A stretch of 64,000 nucleotides of DNA from Pycnopodia helianthoides. Taxonomy: Eukaryota > Echinodermata > Asteroidea > Forcipulatida > Asteriidae. The notes under the pieces were generated by a model. The model was not told the origin of the DNA. It searched no databases and saw nothing but the letters and a program-made list of their open reading frames with translations. The translations under genes and the position numbers were made by a program. Positions 20,966-32,130 of this stretch are shown piece by piece (the stretch's first letter is position 1; each line of letters begins with the position of its first letter). The stretch is taken from positions 1,860,001-1,924,000 of the forward strand of contig CM063245.1 of assembly GCA_032158295.1 (NCBI GenBank), given 5' to 3'.

Positions 20966-21305
20966 AAAGGCCCTGTACACTATTGGTAAGATCGAAAAAC
21001 AAAATGTTCACAGATTCACACATAACTTACATGTTTTATAGAAAGTAATGGTAGAAAGGGTTCCTTAAAATATTTCTGCCTAAAATGCTATCGTTTCTGA
21101 GAAACGAGTAAAACAATAGTAATTATCGCACGCGATAATTTGATAAAACAGAAAACACATAAGATCTCTTTTCACTATTTTCTCGTGATCTCGATGACCA
21201 ATTGAGCTCAAACTTTCATAGGTTTGTTTGTTCATGCATATGTTTAATCACACAAAATGTGGACACTGATTTTGAGCTGTTACCAAAAGTGTACAATACC
21301 TTTAA
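20966..21305 (-). mobile_element. foldback element family B, copy 3
   Basis: Near-complete copy, inverted relative to copy 1: AAAGGCCCTGTACACTATTG at the left, CAAAAGTGTACAATACCTTT at the right, with a central palindrome in CGCACGCGATAATT form. Confidence 0.75.
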
Positions 21306-22179
21306 CTTTGACAAAAAATTAACTGTACAACAACAAGGATTTTGAGTGAACTTGTTTTTTATTGTGTAGTATAAACTGCATTTGGGGAAAGAGGATGATT
21401 GAATAGGGGTAGTGTCATGGGTTGTATAGGGACTCTTTGGGGGCATAGGGATTGATTTGCCTGAAATTCTACGCAGATAAGAATGCAAGTCCCAATTTCT
21501 AATATGTGGTAAGTAAGTCTGGGTTTGCTTTCTCTGTGTCCAAGTTTGTTTCTTCTTTTTGTGCCTAAATTTTGCCCAAATTTGGGAGGGCAGTTGCCCC
21601 CCGCCCCCCCGCCCCCTGGGTCATACACCATTTTGGGTTGGCAGGTTTAGCTGGCGGGATATTTGGCCACAGGTGTGGGTAAGATTTACAGGGAAAGTAC
21701 ATCATTGTTTTGGAAAGTAACACCTTGAAATCTTTAAAAACATGAAAATTCTCATCCTTTTGATGGCATAAACCAAAAATATTATACATCTTCAGGAATT
21801 TTGTGTTTGTTTATAAGCTTGTTTTGATTGCGCAATCAAAACGAGCGACTGTTGGTCTAAATGCTATTTTGTTGACGTACTTGAGAGCTAGTTGACAAGG
21901 GGGTGTTGTCAATTACTCCATGGAGGAAAGATATGCAGCAGGGGATCCTTAGAATAAAAGCACCCTGAATATACAAAGAGTAGATATGACTTGATTCATT
22001 TTAAAAGCAAATATATATGCATTCTGGTAATGACTTTTATCTACAAATAACCACAATTTAATAGCTGTAGTTTGACCACATTTTATCAAGCACCCTAACC
22101 GACCTCTTGAGAAACCCCATAACCCACTTTGTTATCGTTATCACTTACTTTGGCCGTGAGCCAAGCGACCTTGCCGACG
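21306..22179. other. non-coding stretch upstream of the SPSB3-like gene
   Basis: Nothing recognisable apart from a C/G-run at about 21596-21617. Short open frames here have no coding character. Confidence 0.35.
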
Positions 22180-22198
22180 TGACGTCAGCAAATATAAA
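22180..22198 (+). promoter_or_regulatory. CRE plus TATA-like pair, candidate promoter
   Basis: A full CRE palindrome TGACGTCA (22180-22187) is followed five bases later by TATAAA (22193-22198). This would place a start near 22225, upstream of the candidate non-coding exon that ends at 22946. The spacing is plausible for a core promoter; there is no expression evidence. Confidence 0.3.
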
Positions 22199-22869
22199 TG
22201 CCTTCATCTCTAACTGCACGTGTTTCTTTACACGTCCATTCCTAAGGTTGGTCATGTGACATTGTTTTGGGCCAGTACTTCATTTACTGTTACTCCCTCT
22301 ACACCCCAAGGCAGATTCAACATTTTCTTAATAACGAATTGGTTAAATCAAACAAAAAAGTAACAACTTCATTTTCAAGACTGTTTTCCTGTAAACTTAC
22401 GGATACATTGTTTCTAATTTATTTGAAAGTTTTTTGTTGTTGCAAAAAATTAATACGTTCTTCCGGATCAACGCAAAGGGAGTGCGTACAAAAAGTAGAA
22501 TGGCGCAGTTATACCGCTTCAATGAATTATAATGTGTTTCTTGAAAACGTAAACAACAACGGTCAACGTAGAGGAGATTTCGTCATCATGCGTTACTGAT
22601 TACTAATACTAGGAAGTTAGTGTGACAAACCATCAGAGTGAACCACTTGTTTCATTAATACTGAACATAATTTTGGCAACGATCGTCGATCTAGTAGAAC
22701 GGTTGAGGATAGCTGTTTGAGAGAAAGTCCCATTTTGGGGCAGTGAGGAATCAGTGGGCCTATATATATTTCAACTGCAGTTCAGTTAGGTCAGTTGACC
22801 CAATCCAACCATCAAAATGCACTAGGACTCGGGTGTAGGAGCGTGTTAAAACCACAAGACATTAGCACT

Positions 22870-22946
22870 GGCTTTGGCATGCTGGTCGAAGTTTTTCTCT
22901 TCAGTTTATGATTGTTTCTGGGGCGCCAAGGAACTTGAGCCAAACG
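22870..22946 (+). other. possible 5' exon of the SPSB3-like gene
   Basis: A strong donor, AACG|GTAAGT, ends at 22946. The frame that would join exon 25033 in phase (ending FWGAKELEPN) is open back to about 22843 but has no ATG, so the exon is either 5' UTR or continues an unseen upstream exon. The left boundary is a guess. Confidence 0.3.
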
Positions 22947-23865
22947 GTAAGTTGAAAATAAATGGATCGTCAAGAAGTGATCTTAGGAGCAAAATACAGG
23001 GCCACTTTGTCGACTTTGAAAATTGAACTGTAGTTCTTCTTTCGAATAATGTTTATAACTTTATTTTGCCCCAAACTGCCATCCAAGTTTGAATTTACTT
23101 TTGAGTTTGATCAACATTATATTACTATTACATTTAAGTTACAAATACAAAGCTCATACCAAAATGTAATAGCTTAAAGAGGTAATGTATGTGATCTGCG
23201 GTAATTAAAAAGATAAATGAACTGTCGGAAGTTAACTGTAATGACTAGCCTACTTGTTTGCGATAATCGCAACCTTCAATCTTCCCTACTTATTGTATGG
23301 ACGTGACCAGGAAAAAGCTATGATTATCATCTAATGATGACATGAGTGATATCAATCATGTTGCGATGTGCTTTGTAAAAATTAGACAAAAGGAATACTG
23401 TATTTTGCCAATTTTTCAGAAAACATCATTCAATAAATAAACGTATGATTTTATTTTGATGAATGCAATCTAATCAACTTCATACTAGAATTTTGACACA
23501 AGTTATACGCCAAATAAAACAACAAAACTTCTTTTTACAAACCTACTGCACGTGTGTACATATGAACCGTTTTCTTCCACCCAATTTTTCAGTTTTTATT
23601 TTACAATAAACATTTGGCAAAAATTATGTTTTTTTAAAGTTTTTTTTTAGATAATTGTGTTCAAAAGCAGTTACTGTCTTTTTCTTGGTTTTCTTCCATT
23701 TAACTTAAGGAGACCAATCTGAGGTTGGAGAAAAATATAGTCTGTTCTCTTTATATGAAATGAGAATCAGAACTGCTGTTGTTGGTTTGTACACAGGAAC
23801 CCAACAAAGATGGCAACACTTTGATGAAGTGCATTTGTTCCCTTTGTATTCAGAAAGGAAGTCTT

Positions 23866-23999
23866 AGGTCGTACCGAGTTTGTGGCTACGGTTACGGCTA
23901 TGACTGTGGCTAAGGATGTTGCTAAGGACCTCCTATACATCAATGCATGATGACGTGGAAGTCTGGCTGTAGCCGTAGCCACCTATTCTGACACGACCT
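23866..23999 (+). mobile_element. short inverted-repeat element family L
   Basis: 134 bp: AGGTCGTACCGAG at the left and its inverse form (CTGACACGACCT) at the right, with GGCTACGG and GTTGCTAAGGA inside. Related, more decayed copies lie at about 7440-7570 and 56655-56768. Confidence 0.55.
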
Positions 24000-24308
24000 C
24001 AGTCAGCATAGTGACTGATAGTGCAAAGATTCATATCCTGTTTTGATTATTACTAGGCCTACTCGTCATGTGAAATCCAAAAAACAGATGTAAAACTGAT
24101 CTGAATGTTATTCACTGTCTGATAAGTCTTGATAGACCTTTATCATGGTGTGGCCATCTTGATTTTCTCTCACTCAACTCAATGTAACCAAACTGAGGCT
24201 GGAAGGAAAAATAGTCTGGTTTCATTTTGTACAATGAATATTAGCATCCATTACTATTACTGGATACAGGGAACATGACCAAGATGGTGGCAACGTGATA
24301 ACGGTCTA

Positions 24309-24500
24309 TTGTCTGGCCAAATAAATATGATGTACTGTAAAACAGTTAATCATGTTGAAAGTTGGATTAGAGACGGCTTAATGTCCCATCCAAAGGACAA
24401 AGCAGTGAAGAAACTTAAGTATCTCGCTCAACTACAGACACAAGTGCCACAACCGGAACCTCAAACACGCACTGTGCTGATCAGAAACACCAGAGCTTGA
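24309..24500 (+). other. short open frame of unknown nature
   Basis: From ATG 24327 the frame reads MMYCKTVNHVESWIRDGLM ... LIRNTRA and stops at 24500. The composition is protein-like, but there is no family match, no splice context and no copy elsewhere in the window. The stop codon abuts a SINE head fragment (about 24493-24532, CGGTGCTCTTAACGGCTCGG). It may be a relic of a transposon gene. Confidence 0.2.
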
Positions 24501-24544
24501 TTCCGGTGCTCTTAACGGCTCGGCCATGACTTGCCATAGGCCTA

Positions 24545-24914
24545 CAGGCCTTGCGCTTAAGCTTTTTGTAAAGTAGCCCGCCGGGCCAGTAAACTGTGCA
24601 TTTTACTTGCCCCCAGGAAGTTTTAGTAGCCCAGATTTTAAACAGGAATTGCCATAAATGTAATGTTCTGATGTATTAATGTTACAATCACATCAAGTTT
24701 AATGATCAATTATAATCACACATTACACTCGATAACGATTAACACATTTCATACATTAATTATTCACATCTGAAAAGGAAGAATTGAGCATTTTAAACAA
24801 GGAGGTTGCACAGTTTTTAGTAGCCCACAGGGCAAGTTGAGAAGTGGTGTTTACTAGCCCATAGCATGTTTTACTAGACAATGTACGCCGGGCTAGTGTT
24901 AAGGGCGAGCCCTG
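24545..24914 (+). mobile_element. inverted-repeat element family D, copy 1
   Basis: About 370 bp with imperfect ends CAGGCCTTGCGCTTAA and, at the right, the inverse of CAGGGCTCGCCCTTAA. The interior (GTAGCCCACAGGGCAAGTTG) is shared with 27968-28280 and 34908-35276. No open frame. Confidence 0.7.
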
Positions 24915-25040
24915 GCCTATATAGTGCCGTACTTTCATGTCCTGAAAGTGCCGTATAGGGCCTACGTCATATGAAAACAACAAATACACAGCTGTCAAAC
25001 TAAACCCTTTGTCTTTGTCCATTTGTCAACAGAGAACACA

Positions 25041-28000
25041 ATGATATCAACCATGGAAATCGGCCAGGTGTCGACACGCCGGGAATACAGACCGGATAAC
25101 TGGTGTTGGGACGGCCAGAGCAAATCGTCCGATGTGCAATTATCTTCTAATCATTTAGCTGCGTATTTCCATATAGGTAAACAACCAAATAATCACATCG
25201 ACAGGGCTGGAATTTCAACACGTATCTTGACATAGAGCACAGGTCTTGTTGCTCAGAACTTTGACTGACGTCAACAAATATTTGCTACAAGACCTGGAAG
25301 TAGTTGTTGAACCTTTGAGGAGAAGGTTTGGGAATTAATTTTGTAACTCTTCAACGACTGTATTTAGAAAAGAAAAACACTAGAATGCATTGTTTGGTTG
25401 TTGTGGGGTTACTGGCCCATTGCTAAAATGACTGGACTCTGGCAGGGATCCTTTGGGTTATGTTTGGGGGATGTTTTGAAATCAGAAAATGGAATCAAAG
25501 TTAACCATACTTTGCATTGGGCTTAAGGTTCCAGCCCTGATTCAGGCAAGGCCGTTGGGGTAAAGGAGTACGATTCATGACTCTGTATCCAAAAACAGAT
25601 TATAACTCATATATTTTCAGCTATCATAACTTGTTGACAGAACTGCAAAGGTTCACACTTCACAGTAACGGGATTTCAAAACTTCAAAAATAAAGCCTGC
25701 ATGATCTAAGATTACCTACGATTTGATTTGACCCTATTCTTGCCCAGATCCCGTTGAGGACAGCACTGGTACAGCCGGAGTCCGAGGGACACAGGGATTC
25801 AATGAAGGGGAGTATTATTGGGAGGTGATCTTTACTGAGCCTGCCTTCGGTACGTCCGTCATGGTCGGTGTAGGAACACAGAAGGCTGTACTACACACAA
25901 ACAACTATCAGTACATTGACATGCTAGGTGAGTGGCCAGTCTTCTACCCTCAGCCCTTGACCATTTTAAAAGCACATCCCAAGTTAAAGAAGAAATTGAG
26001 TCTGATTTTTCTTGGACTGTTACTTGACATAACAACTTAAGCAGACTCCTGAGTTATAGCAGAAGCTAAGCATCCTTACTCGCAGCTGAGAAGCTGAATT
26101 GCGAAGGATGCGGCTACAATGTGTTTGAGCCGCAGGCATGCAAGGGCGCCTTTGGCAGCCAGCCTCATCACCCCATTATGACCACAGAGCACAGCCAGAG
26201 ATCGAAAGTGTTTGATTTTCCCGGAGGGAGGAAAACGGGAGGGCCTAGAGAAAAACCCTTGTGGGACTGTAGAAAACCAATGCACAACTCTACTCACGTA
26301 TGGCCTCAGCGGGAATCGAACCAGGACCGCATTGACGAAAGGCAAGCGTTTTACGCACTAGCCACCCATGCAATCCAAACTAACGTGTACCAGAACAAAC
26401 CCTAAACTTATCCAAGTCCTCTATAATCCATGCTCCTGGTTTTGTCTGATGTTTTGAAATCAGAAAATGGAATCAAAGTTAACCATACTTTGCATTGGGC
26501 TTAAGGTATACCAAATAGAATCATCCTGTTTTGGTATTGAGTTACGAAAGAAATTTAGGTTGGATTCGAAGGGTTTTTACACACCCCTCAAGTCAGGATT
26601 TTTGCTACACTTATCTACACTCTCTTTGAATATTCCTTCGTGTCAACCCATTTTCATTTCTCTTCACACAAAACGACGACGACAGGCATGGACGACCAGA
26701 GTTGGGGTTTATCCTACAAGGGCACCATCTGGCACAACGGCACCTGCAGGCAATACTGTGAACCATTCTACGAGAACAACACCAAGATTGGCATTCTACT
26801 TAACCTGTAGCCGGTACGCTCACCTTCTTCAAGAACGGTATTAACCTAGGAGTCGCTTTCGAAGGTTGGTCACGTTTTGATTCTGATGATATTTGTTTGC
26901 TTAAATTGGACTTTATTTATACAGTCACATCAAACGGACTAACTGTTGTGTCTCTGGGAACAGCAGGTAAAACCCTGTACTCTGGTTTTTACTTCTTCTG
27001 CACACTTGCTGTTCTGATACGTATTACAGCATCATGTACCGTCGCAGAAATGAGCACGGTGCCCGTCACAAGTTGTACGGGCGGCATGGTATTTTGGCTG
27101 TTAACCTTTCTGGCAAGCATAATTTTGTTGTGCTAAGCTACTTTTTTTGTGCGTAAGCATCTCTATGAAATTGAGGTCGGGGCCCAATTTCATGGAGCTG
27201 CTTAAAAAAGCAGAAAACTGAACAATTCCCTGCTAAGCAAAAATAAGCAGGAAACCAGTCACAGGCGGCACACGCTAGATGATATTTGGGCTGTTAACCT
27301 TGTTGTGGAAGTCAAATTGTTTGGTGCTCAGTTGCTTTTTGTGCCTAAGCAGCTACATGAAACGGTAAAATGTTGTGCTTTTGGTCTTTATAATTGTGTG
27401 CTTTACAGAGCTTTGTAGGCAGGGCAGAGACAATGGGTCGAGTTCTCCATGGCCCTTGGACGCCATACCATGGAGTAGCATTGAACTATATATAACACTA
27501 ACTCTGGCCTCTACTGTGTCAACACTTGGAGAGATGACAACGTTAATAATATTTACTTTTGGTTTTGAAAATAATTGCCTCAGTAATCACAGTTATAAAG
27601 TTCATCAACTATTCTTTTTTTGGAGGGGGGTGGAATCTTATCAGTTCTGAAGGTTTACCTTGAAAGAAAAAGCTCTTACGTTGCATCACAAATAAACAAA
27701 TACTTTTTGAAGTATTTGTAGTGTGTAGATATCGTCAGGGTTATTTAATCAACTTCGAAGGAGAAAATAAACTGACACTGTGCTCAGCTGACGCAGCAAA
27801 AACAAATCTCCACAAAATGTTTTAAAAGTCAGAATTGGGAAATAGGGTAACTGTATTTGCTGTGAGTTGAAAAATAAGGTCTGTAAGCTGCTCTCCAGAA
27901 AACTTCAAGGCAACCTTGGTTTCGATACCATAGATATATAAAAAAAAAAATAATCTCAGTGCTGCTGCAGGGCTCACCCTTAACACTAGCCTGGCGTACA

Positions 28001-31000
28001 TTGTCTAGTCAAAAATGCTATGGGCTTGTAAACACCACTTCTCAACTTGCCCTGTAGGCACTAAAAACTGTGCAACCTACTTGTTAAAATGCTCATTTCT
28101 TCCTTTTCAAATGTAAAAAATTAATGTATAAAATGTGTAAATTGTTAAGAAATCAAAACGTTACGTTTATATGGCAATTCCTGTTTATATCTTGGCTACT
28201 AAAACTTCCTGGGGGCAAGTAAAATGCACAGTTTACTGGCCCGGCAGGCTACTTCACAAAAAGCTTAAGCGCAAGGCCTGTGCTGTCATTGCCAATGTAC
28301 ACTTCATGTAAACCTCATACTGCAGTATACATTTTGTACGTAGTTGAAACCCACTATAAATCCACTTTCAGTGCTTAAAGTTATGTCTCCCATTGTAGTG
28401 ATACATGTACAATTGTGTGTAGGATATGGTACAACATACACAATGTACAAAGGCACAGTGGTACTTTAAATGTGTCATGTAGGTCAGGGTTGACTCGACG
28501 TTGTGTTCGAGGGCCAGCAAATTGTTGCCATTGTCCAGGTCTTTTAACTTAAAGGTACATTACAGAATTGGTTTTTGCTAACAAAACAGTTGCTGGCAGT
28601 GTAAGCACTTTATGTAATCCACCATATACATAAACTGACAAACCTGTAGAAGTTTGAGATCGATCGGCCATCTGGGTCACGAGAAAATAGTGCAAAACCG
28701 ATTACAAATTTGCATGTGTTATACAATGCATGAGAGCGTGATCCAAAACTGGTAAACATGTGATGAAAATTTGAGAATGTCTCAAATTAATCAAAATAGT
28801 ACTTCAAATAGCAGAGAAAGGTCCATATTTAACTAAACTATTTAAAAAAATTGTTTTCAAGAATTTGGTTGGGCACACCATGTCGTCGAAATTGCATGCA
28901 TTCTTTTCCAGTGTGAGGGACGGACAAAAGGAACATAAAATATAATTAACTTTTGAACGTGAACACTTCACAATGCACCCTTGATGGTTTCACATATTTT
29001 ACACTTTGAAAGTATAAACCCTTTAAATATTTTATGATTTTCTCATTCAATGTAATTTTTTACAACAGGGGTCTTGAAACCCCAAATGGTGTTATTTTGT
29101 CCGTCCCTCACGCACCAAATACAACTTTTTTTTCTGCTATTTACTCGACTCAACTTTTTTAAACAGAAGTACCCTATCTATCGACAGACTACATCAACTT
29201 TCCAGAAATGAATATATAAGTCACCGATACCTTGTGGGTCCTAGTTATTTCACTTTTAAAAAGTAAGGGACGGACATTTCCGTCCCTCACATTACCCAAA
29301 AAACAGATATAACAGGGTCTTACATCTCAAATTTATCAAATTTATAATTTATTTGGCTATAATCTTGTCACTTAGAGGTCAAAGATTGTCCCAATTGATT
29401 CCAATTATTTTCATGAAATGTTGAACATGTTTTATGACAATTATGCAGTTCAGTATGTAATGTGATGGCAAGCACATGTCCGTCCCTCACGTCCGTCCCT
29501 CACGTCCGTCCCTCACGTCCGTCCCTCACTTATAAACAGGGCCATACATCTCAAACAAACCCATTTTTACTCTTTTTTTTCTCTCAAATCATATTATTTA
29601 CACGTGTAAATTAAAAAAATTATGTTCATAGATAAACTTTATCAATATTGTTGATTTTATAAATTAGTCTCAATGTGTCCGTCCCTCACACGAAATTGTG
29701 TCCGTCTATCACACATTTTTGAAGAGCTCCCTCAACTTTCCCGAGTGTAACCGACTTGTAATTTTTGACAACTCATGAAGCGTTGCTATTCATTGTTCAT
29801 AATTACTGAGAAAAGTCAATAAAATTTTTCAAGTTTCAATAAAATATTTGAAACTGTATAGAATGATAGTGTTGGTTGATTCTATTGATGTCCGTCCCTC
29901 ACGCATAAATAACGACCCCTGCTTAAAATCTTAAAGTGAATTTCACTAAATAATTCATTGAGAATGTGTATGAACATCATTAGCAAGTAAACATATATCT
30001 TCAATTCAGTTTTAATCTGCTATATTCACTAGGGAAAGTCATTTTTCTATTGAATTCCATCCCCCACGTGAGGGACGGAATTGGATCACGCTCAGCATAA
30101 AACGCATAAAAATAAATATTTATAGGGATGTTTTCTACTATCATCATCATTAGACCGTGTAAGTTTTATGTAATTCTGTGATCAAAAGTATATTTTACAA
30201 ATACCAATTCTGTAATGTGCCTTTAACACGTTGACTGCCGCCTACGAGTATATTCGTAGTAACCTGTAGGTGTAACCGCTTCTGCCACTACGAGTATACT
30301 CGTAGAGAATGAAAGGGCTTTGTATTGTTATTTAAATACACTGGCATCACTGAGCACGCAACATATACGCTTCTGGCAGTATGTTCAATTTTGTGTGTGT
30401 ATAGTAGCTATTTGGTATGCACCGCATGCGCACTGCACTTGGCAAATGGGAACGCCCTACGAATCTATGACCGGCAGTCAACGAGTTAAGTGCTGTGCTG
30501 CATACCACTTACTTTAAAATTTGTCTAAATTATGAGCTTTGTTAAATATACACTAGTTTAAAGGAACATTACAGAATTGGAAAATATACTTTTTGATCAC
30601 AGATTTACATAAAACTTACACGGTCTAAAGATGATGATAGTAGAAAACACCCCTTGAAATATTTCTGTCTGAAATGCCATATTTGATGAGAAATGAATAA
30701 ACTAATTTTCCGATTGGAGTTTATCGCTCAGTGAGCGTTTTATTCATTTGTTGAATCTATGTGATTTCATGCAAATGTGTAATCGGTTTTTCACTATTTT
30801 CTCGTGACCCAGATGGTCGATCGATGGCCAACTGTTTTGTTAGCAAAAACCAATTCTGTAATGTTCCTTTAAGGTTTGGTGTATGAAGTTTTTACAGAAT
30901 TGATTATGGGAGAATGGCACTTAGACACGCTAAACATGGCTAATGAAACAAACTTATTTTCCAATCTCTACTTACAGATTTACACCAGGTTGGGGAGGAA

Positions 31001-31222
31001 CTCTACCCTCTGGCCTGCTCTACGGCAGCTGAGACCGAACTGGAACTCGGCGAGCGCAGCTCGCGCAAGCTTCGCCTGCAGGACAAGTGCTACGCCGCCA
31101 TCTTGCAGAGCAGGGGACTGAACGACAACGACATAGACATCCTACCCCTTCCAAATACCATGAAACATAACCTGAAGAAAGACCGGCACAATGCGAGTTG
31201 TAATGCGGCCGGGGGCTACTGA
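25041..31222 (+). CDS. SPSB3: SPSB3-like SPRY domain and SOCS-box protein
   Basis: Coding exons: 25033-25176 (ATG at 25041, second ATG at 25056), 25748-25927, 26686-26864, 30978-31222. They total 246 aa with matching phases if one missing base near 26814-26817 is allowed. SPRY signatures in order: WCWDGQSKSSDVQLS, AGVRGTQGFNEGEYYWEVIF, GTSVMVGVGTQKA, DDQSWGLSYKGTIWHNG, AGTLTFFKNGINLGVAFEG, ELYPLACSTAAETELEL. A short C-terminal part (KLRLQDKCYAAIL) fits a SOCS box. Family members are substrate receptors of elongin B/C-cullin 5 ubiquitin ligases. The human protein has about 100 more N-terminal residues, so an upstream coding exon may be missing. SPSB3 is preferred over SPSB1/2/4 for the LYP-x-x-CSTAA motif and exon wording. 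Confidence 0.78.
25470..25529 (+). repeat. 60-bp exact direct repeat, left copy
   Basis: Starts GATGTTTTGAAATCAG and ends GGGCTTAAGGT; identical to 26448-26507, 978 bp downstream. The two copies bracket the second SPRY exon. Confidence 0.85.
26100..26375 (-). mobile_element. tRNA-derived SINE
   Basis: On the minus strand the head reads TGGGTGGCTAGTGCGTAAAA ... GTCCTGGTTCGATTCCCGCT (A- and B-box-like). A tRNA-unrelated body with TTTTCCCGGAGGGAGGAAAA lies further from the head. It sits in the SPSB3 intron between the exact 60-bp repeats. Confidence 0.5.
26448..26507 (+). repeat. 60-bp exact direct repeat, right copy
   Basis: Identical to 25470-25529; the flanks on both sides differ. Confidence 0.85.
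26814..26817 (+). other. apparent -1 frameshift in SPSB3 exon 4
   Basis: The exon reads IGILLNL then TAG. One more base before GTAGCC gives VAGTLTFFKNGINLGVAFEG, the expected SPRY strand, in phase with the donor at 26864 (GAAG|GTTGGT). Confidence 0.7.
27179..27366 (+). mobile_element. foldback element family E, copy 2 (degenerate)
   Basis: GGGCCCAATTTCATGGAGCT at the left, then GCTAAGCAAAAATAAGCAGG; the right end is decayed (CCTAAGCAGCTACATGAAAC). Confidence 0.5.
27968..28280 (-). mobile_element. inverted-repeat element family D, copy 2
   Basis: CAGGGCTCACCCTTAACAC at the left and GCTTAAGCGCAAGGCCTG at the right; inverted relative to copy 1 and internally shortened. Confidence 0.7.
28734..30093. 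mobile_element. 1.36-kb element with repeated CCGTCCCTCAC motifs
   Basis: Terminal inverted repeats GAGCGTGATCCAA (28734-28746) and TTGGATCACGCTC (30081-30093). Inside, CCGTCCCTCAC or its reverse complement occurs at 28913, 29101, 29280, 29480, 29493, 29506, 29519, 29679, 29892 and 30068, with variants near 29264 and 29702. The outermost copies (28913 and 30068) are in one orientation and the inner ones in the other. AT-rich apart from the motifs, with no open frame. It interrupts foldback element A copy 5. Possible imperfect target duplication GCATGA/GCATAA. The layout resembles subterminal transposase-binding repeats of a non-autonomous DNA transposon. I do not recognise the family. Confidence 0.65.
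29478..29529. repeat. 4 x 13-bp tandem array GTCCGTCCCTCAC
   Basis: Four perfect head-to-tail copies inside the 28734-30093 element. The same 11-base core is dispersed singly elsewhere in that element. Confidence 0.85.
30233..30489 (+). mobile_element. TTAA-flanked foldback element family F, copy 3
   Basis: TTAACACGTTGACTGCCGCC at the left, GGCAGTCAACGAGTTAA at the right. It sits exactly at the TTTAA end of foldback element A copy 5, sharing the TTAA. Confidence 0.7.
30557..30872 (+). mobile_element. foldback element family A, copy 6
   Basis: TTTAAAGGAACATTACAG to CTGTAATGTTCCTTTAA, with ~70 bp missing from the right arm. Ends about 100 bp before the last SPSB3 exon. Confidence 0.7.
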
Positions 31223-31561
31223 AATTCAATCCTGTGTGTTATGTCCAGTGAAATATATTTAAAGACTGTCCTTATATATAAAATTCAAAAAATAGTATTT
31301 TTCTTTATGATAACAGAATATATGTTTAAATGTAAACTTCTGGTGATAAACTGGCAAGGGGGCGGGGACTGTTCGGGTAGAACAAAAAATATTGGGACGT
31401 CTGATAATTCATCACAACACTTCGTCAAAAAAAATAGAGGTGGTTGCTTTCGATTTTGTACCTCTACAGTATACAGAAATTTCACCACAAGTGTACATTG
31501 CCCGCTGTAGGTTTTCAGTGATAAACCTGCTTTTTATATAATATTTTTCATTCTTTGATAA

Positions 31562-31567
31562 AATAAA
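31562..31567 (+). terminator. candidate polyadenylation signal of the SPSB3-like gene
   Basis: AATAAA 340 nt after the stop codon at 31222. Other weaker A-rich signals exist in the region. Confidence 0.35.
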
Positions 31568-31724
31568 ATGGAGCTAGCATGAAATAACCGACGATTTGAG
31601 CCCCTTTCTCTTGGAACTATGTAAAGCACTTCTCACTCGACGCTTGTAGAAAAACTGTACAAGTTGGAATATGAGAATCATTCCAACACATTTTTCAATG
31701 AGTAATATTTCGGACTGGTGACCC

Positions 31725-32015
31725 CGAACAAAGATATTGACAAAAACGGGGAGACTGCCAAAATTAGGGCTAGATAGCTCAGTTAGTAGAGCACCGGCAT
31801 GCTAATCCAGGGCTGGGTTTCACAAAGAGCAAAAATTGGATCTTAACTTCAAAGCATTCTTAATTGCTAAACAAAGGATGATGTCACAATACAAATCACT
31901 ATGGTGATACTGACAACTCATCTTAAGATGAATCTTTTGAATATTTAGTGAAATCGGCCCCAGAGGTCTCAGGTTCAAACCCCGCTCTAGTCAATTTGTC
32001 TTTGTTCAACCCAAA
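31725..32015 (+). mobile_element. tRNA-like body, family I, copy 2, split by an insertion
   Basis: GAACAAAGATATTGACAAAA at the left, then GGGCTAGATAGCTCAGTTAG up to about 31808. A ~160-bp foreign piece follows (GGCTGGGTTTCACAAAGAGC to GAAATCGGCCCC), then the rest of the tRNA-like body (CAGGTTCAAACCCCGCTCTA) and CTTTGTTCAACCC. The insertion is itself palindrome-ended (GGCTGGGTTTCAC versus GTGAAATCGGCCCC), a foldback element inside the anticodon arm. Confidence 0.6.
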
Positions 32016-32130
32016 GTTGAGCAACATTTCAATGCTAGAACAAGCTTCTATACACTCCAGTTGTTGTTGTTTGTTTAAAAGGGTTATCATTTAAAATGTA
32101 ATATCAATAGTTTGGTTTTGGCAAACTGTT

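Larger units (their letters stand above)
28549..30236 (-). mobile_element. foldback element family A, copy 5, split by insertion
   Basis: The left part, 28549-28720 (TTAAAGGTACATTACAG to ATTTGCATG), and the right part, about 30110-30236 (GGATGTTTTCTACTATC to CTGTAATGTGCCTTTAA), are separated by the 28734-30093 element. About 110 bp of the family A middle is missing at the junction. Confidence 0.65.

Noticed and set aside
22267..22599. 110-codon frame upstream of the SPSB3-like gene
   Set aside because: No good ATG start, no recognisable motif and AT-rich composition. It lies where a 5' UTR or promoter is expected.
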